5,531 nt of DNA. Source: JBBRMY01 sp038230595. GTDB taxonomy: Bacteria > Bacteroidota > Ignavibacteria > Tepidaquicellales > Tepidaquicellaceae. Below, piece after piece: positions 5,513-5,531 of the stretch. The notes under the pieces are model-generated. The model had not been told where the DNA came from and did no database searches. It was given only the letters and a program-made list of their open reading frames with translations. Within the stretch, counting starts at the first letter, position 1. Each line of letters starts with the position of its first letter. The translations under genes and the position numbers were made by a program. The DNA is taken from assembly GCA_038230595.1 (NCBI GenBank), contig JBBRMY010000160.1, positions 1 through 5,531 of the forward strand. Direction: 5' to 3'.

Positions 5513-5531
5513 CCATTAAATCAAAGCCCGA

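Overview
The window (about 35% G+C by eye) looks like part of a chromosome from the Ignavibacteriota/Chlorobi–Bacteroidota side of the FCB group. The main evidence is two exported proteins whose C-termini carry the 'SLSQNxPNPFNPxT...YxIP' type IX secretion (T9SS) type A sorting domain, in the spelling common in Ignavibacteria and relatives. The A-rich, Shine-Dalgarno-poor leaders in front of each gene fit the same group. The exact species cannot be read from the sequence.

Layout. Bases 1-384 (minus strand) are the 5' end of a gene for an exported DUF885-family protein, cut by the window edge. Bases 385-741 are a divergent AT-rich intergenic region. Bases 742-1395 (plus strand, TTG start) encode a NarL/FixJ-type response regulator with an unusual receiver-domain switch residue. 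Bases 1396-1725 are non-coding and hold a long imperfect hairpin, a 19-bp dyad, a degenerate repeat pair and a small inverted repeat just before the next gene. Bases 1726-3711 and 3740-5455 are two tandem paralogous genes 28 bp apart, probably co-transcribed. Two strong hairpins follow the second stop codon.

The centrepiece is the tandem pair. Each protein has a 40-residue signal peptide region, then eight repeats of 54-56 residues (the last is 46) built on 'SDGxGGAIIxWxDxR...DIYAQRV...G...W..NG.xIC', then a T9SS sorting domain. Eight such repeats suggest a closed eight-bladed beta-propeller displayed on, or released from, the cell surface. The repeat arrays of the two proteins align over residues 41-470 without a single indel (about 70% identity by hand count). 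They then diverge sharply: the first protein has an extra module of about 100 residues resembling fibronectin type III, and the second has only a short linker. I do not know a function for this propeller family.

How the genes relate: the response regulator lies upstream on the same strand and could control the pair, but no histidine kinase is present and the 330-bp gap with a terminator-like hairpin argues for separate transcription. The DUF885 gene is divergently oriented and probably unrelated.
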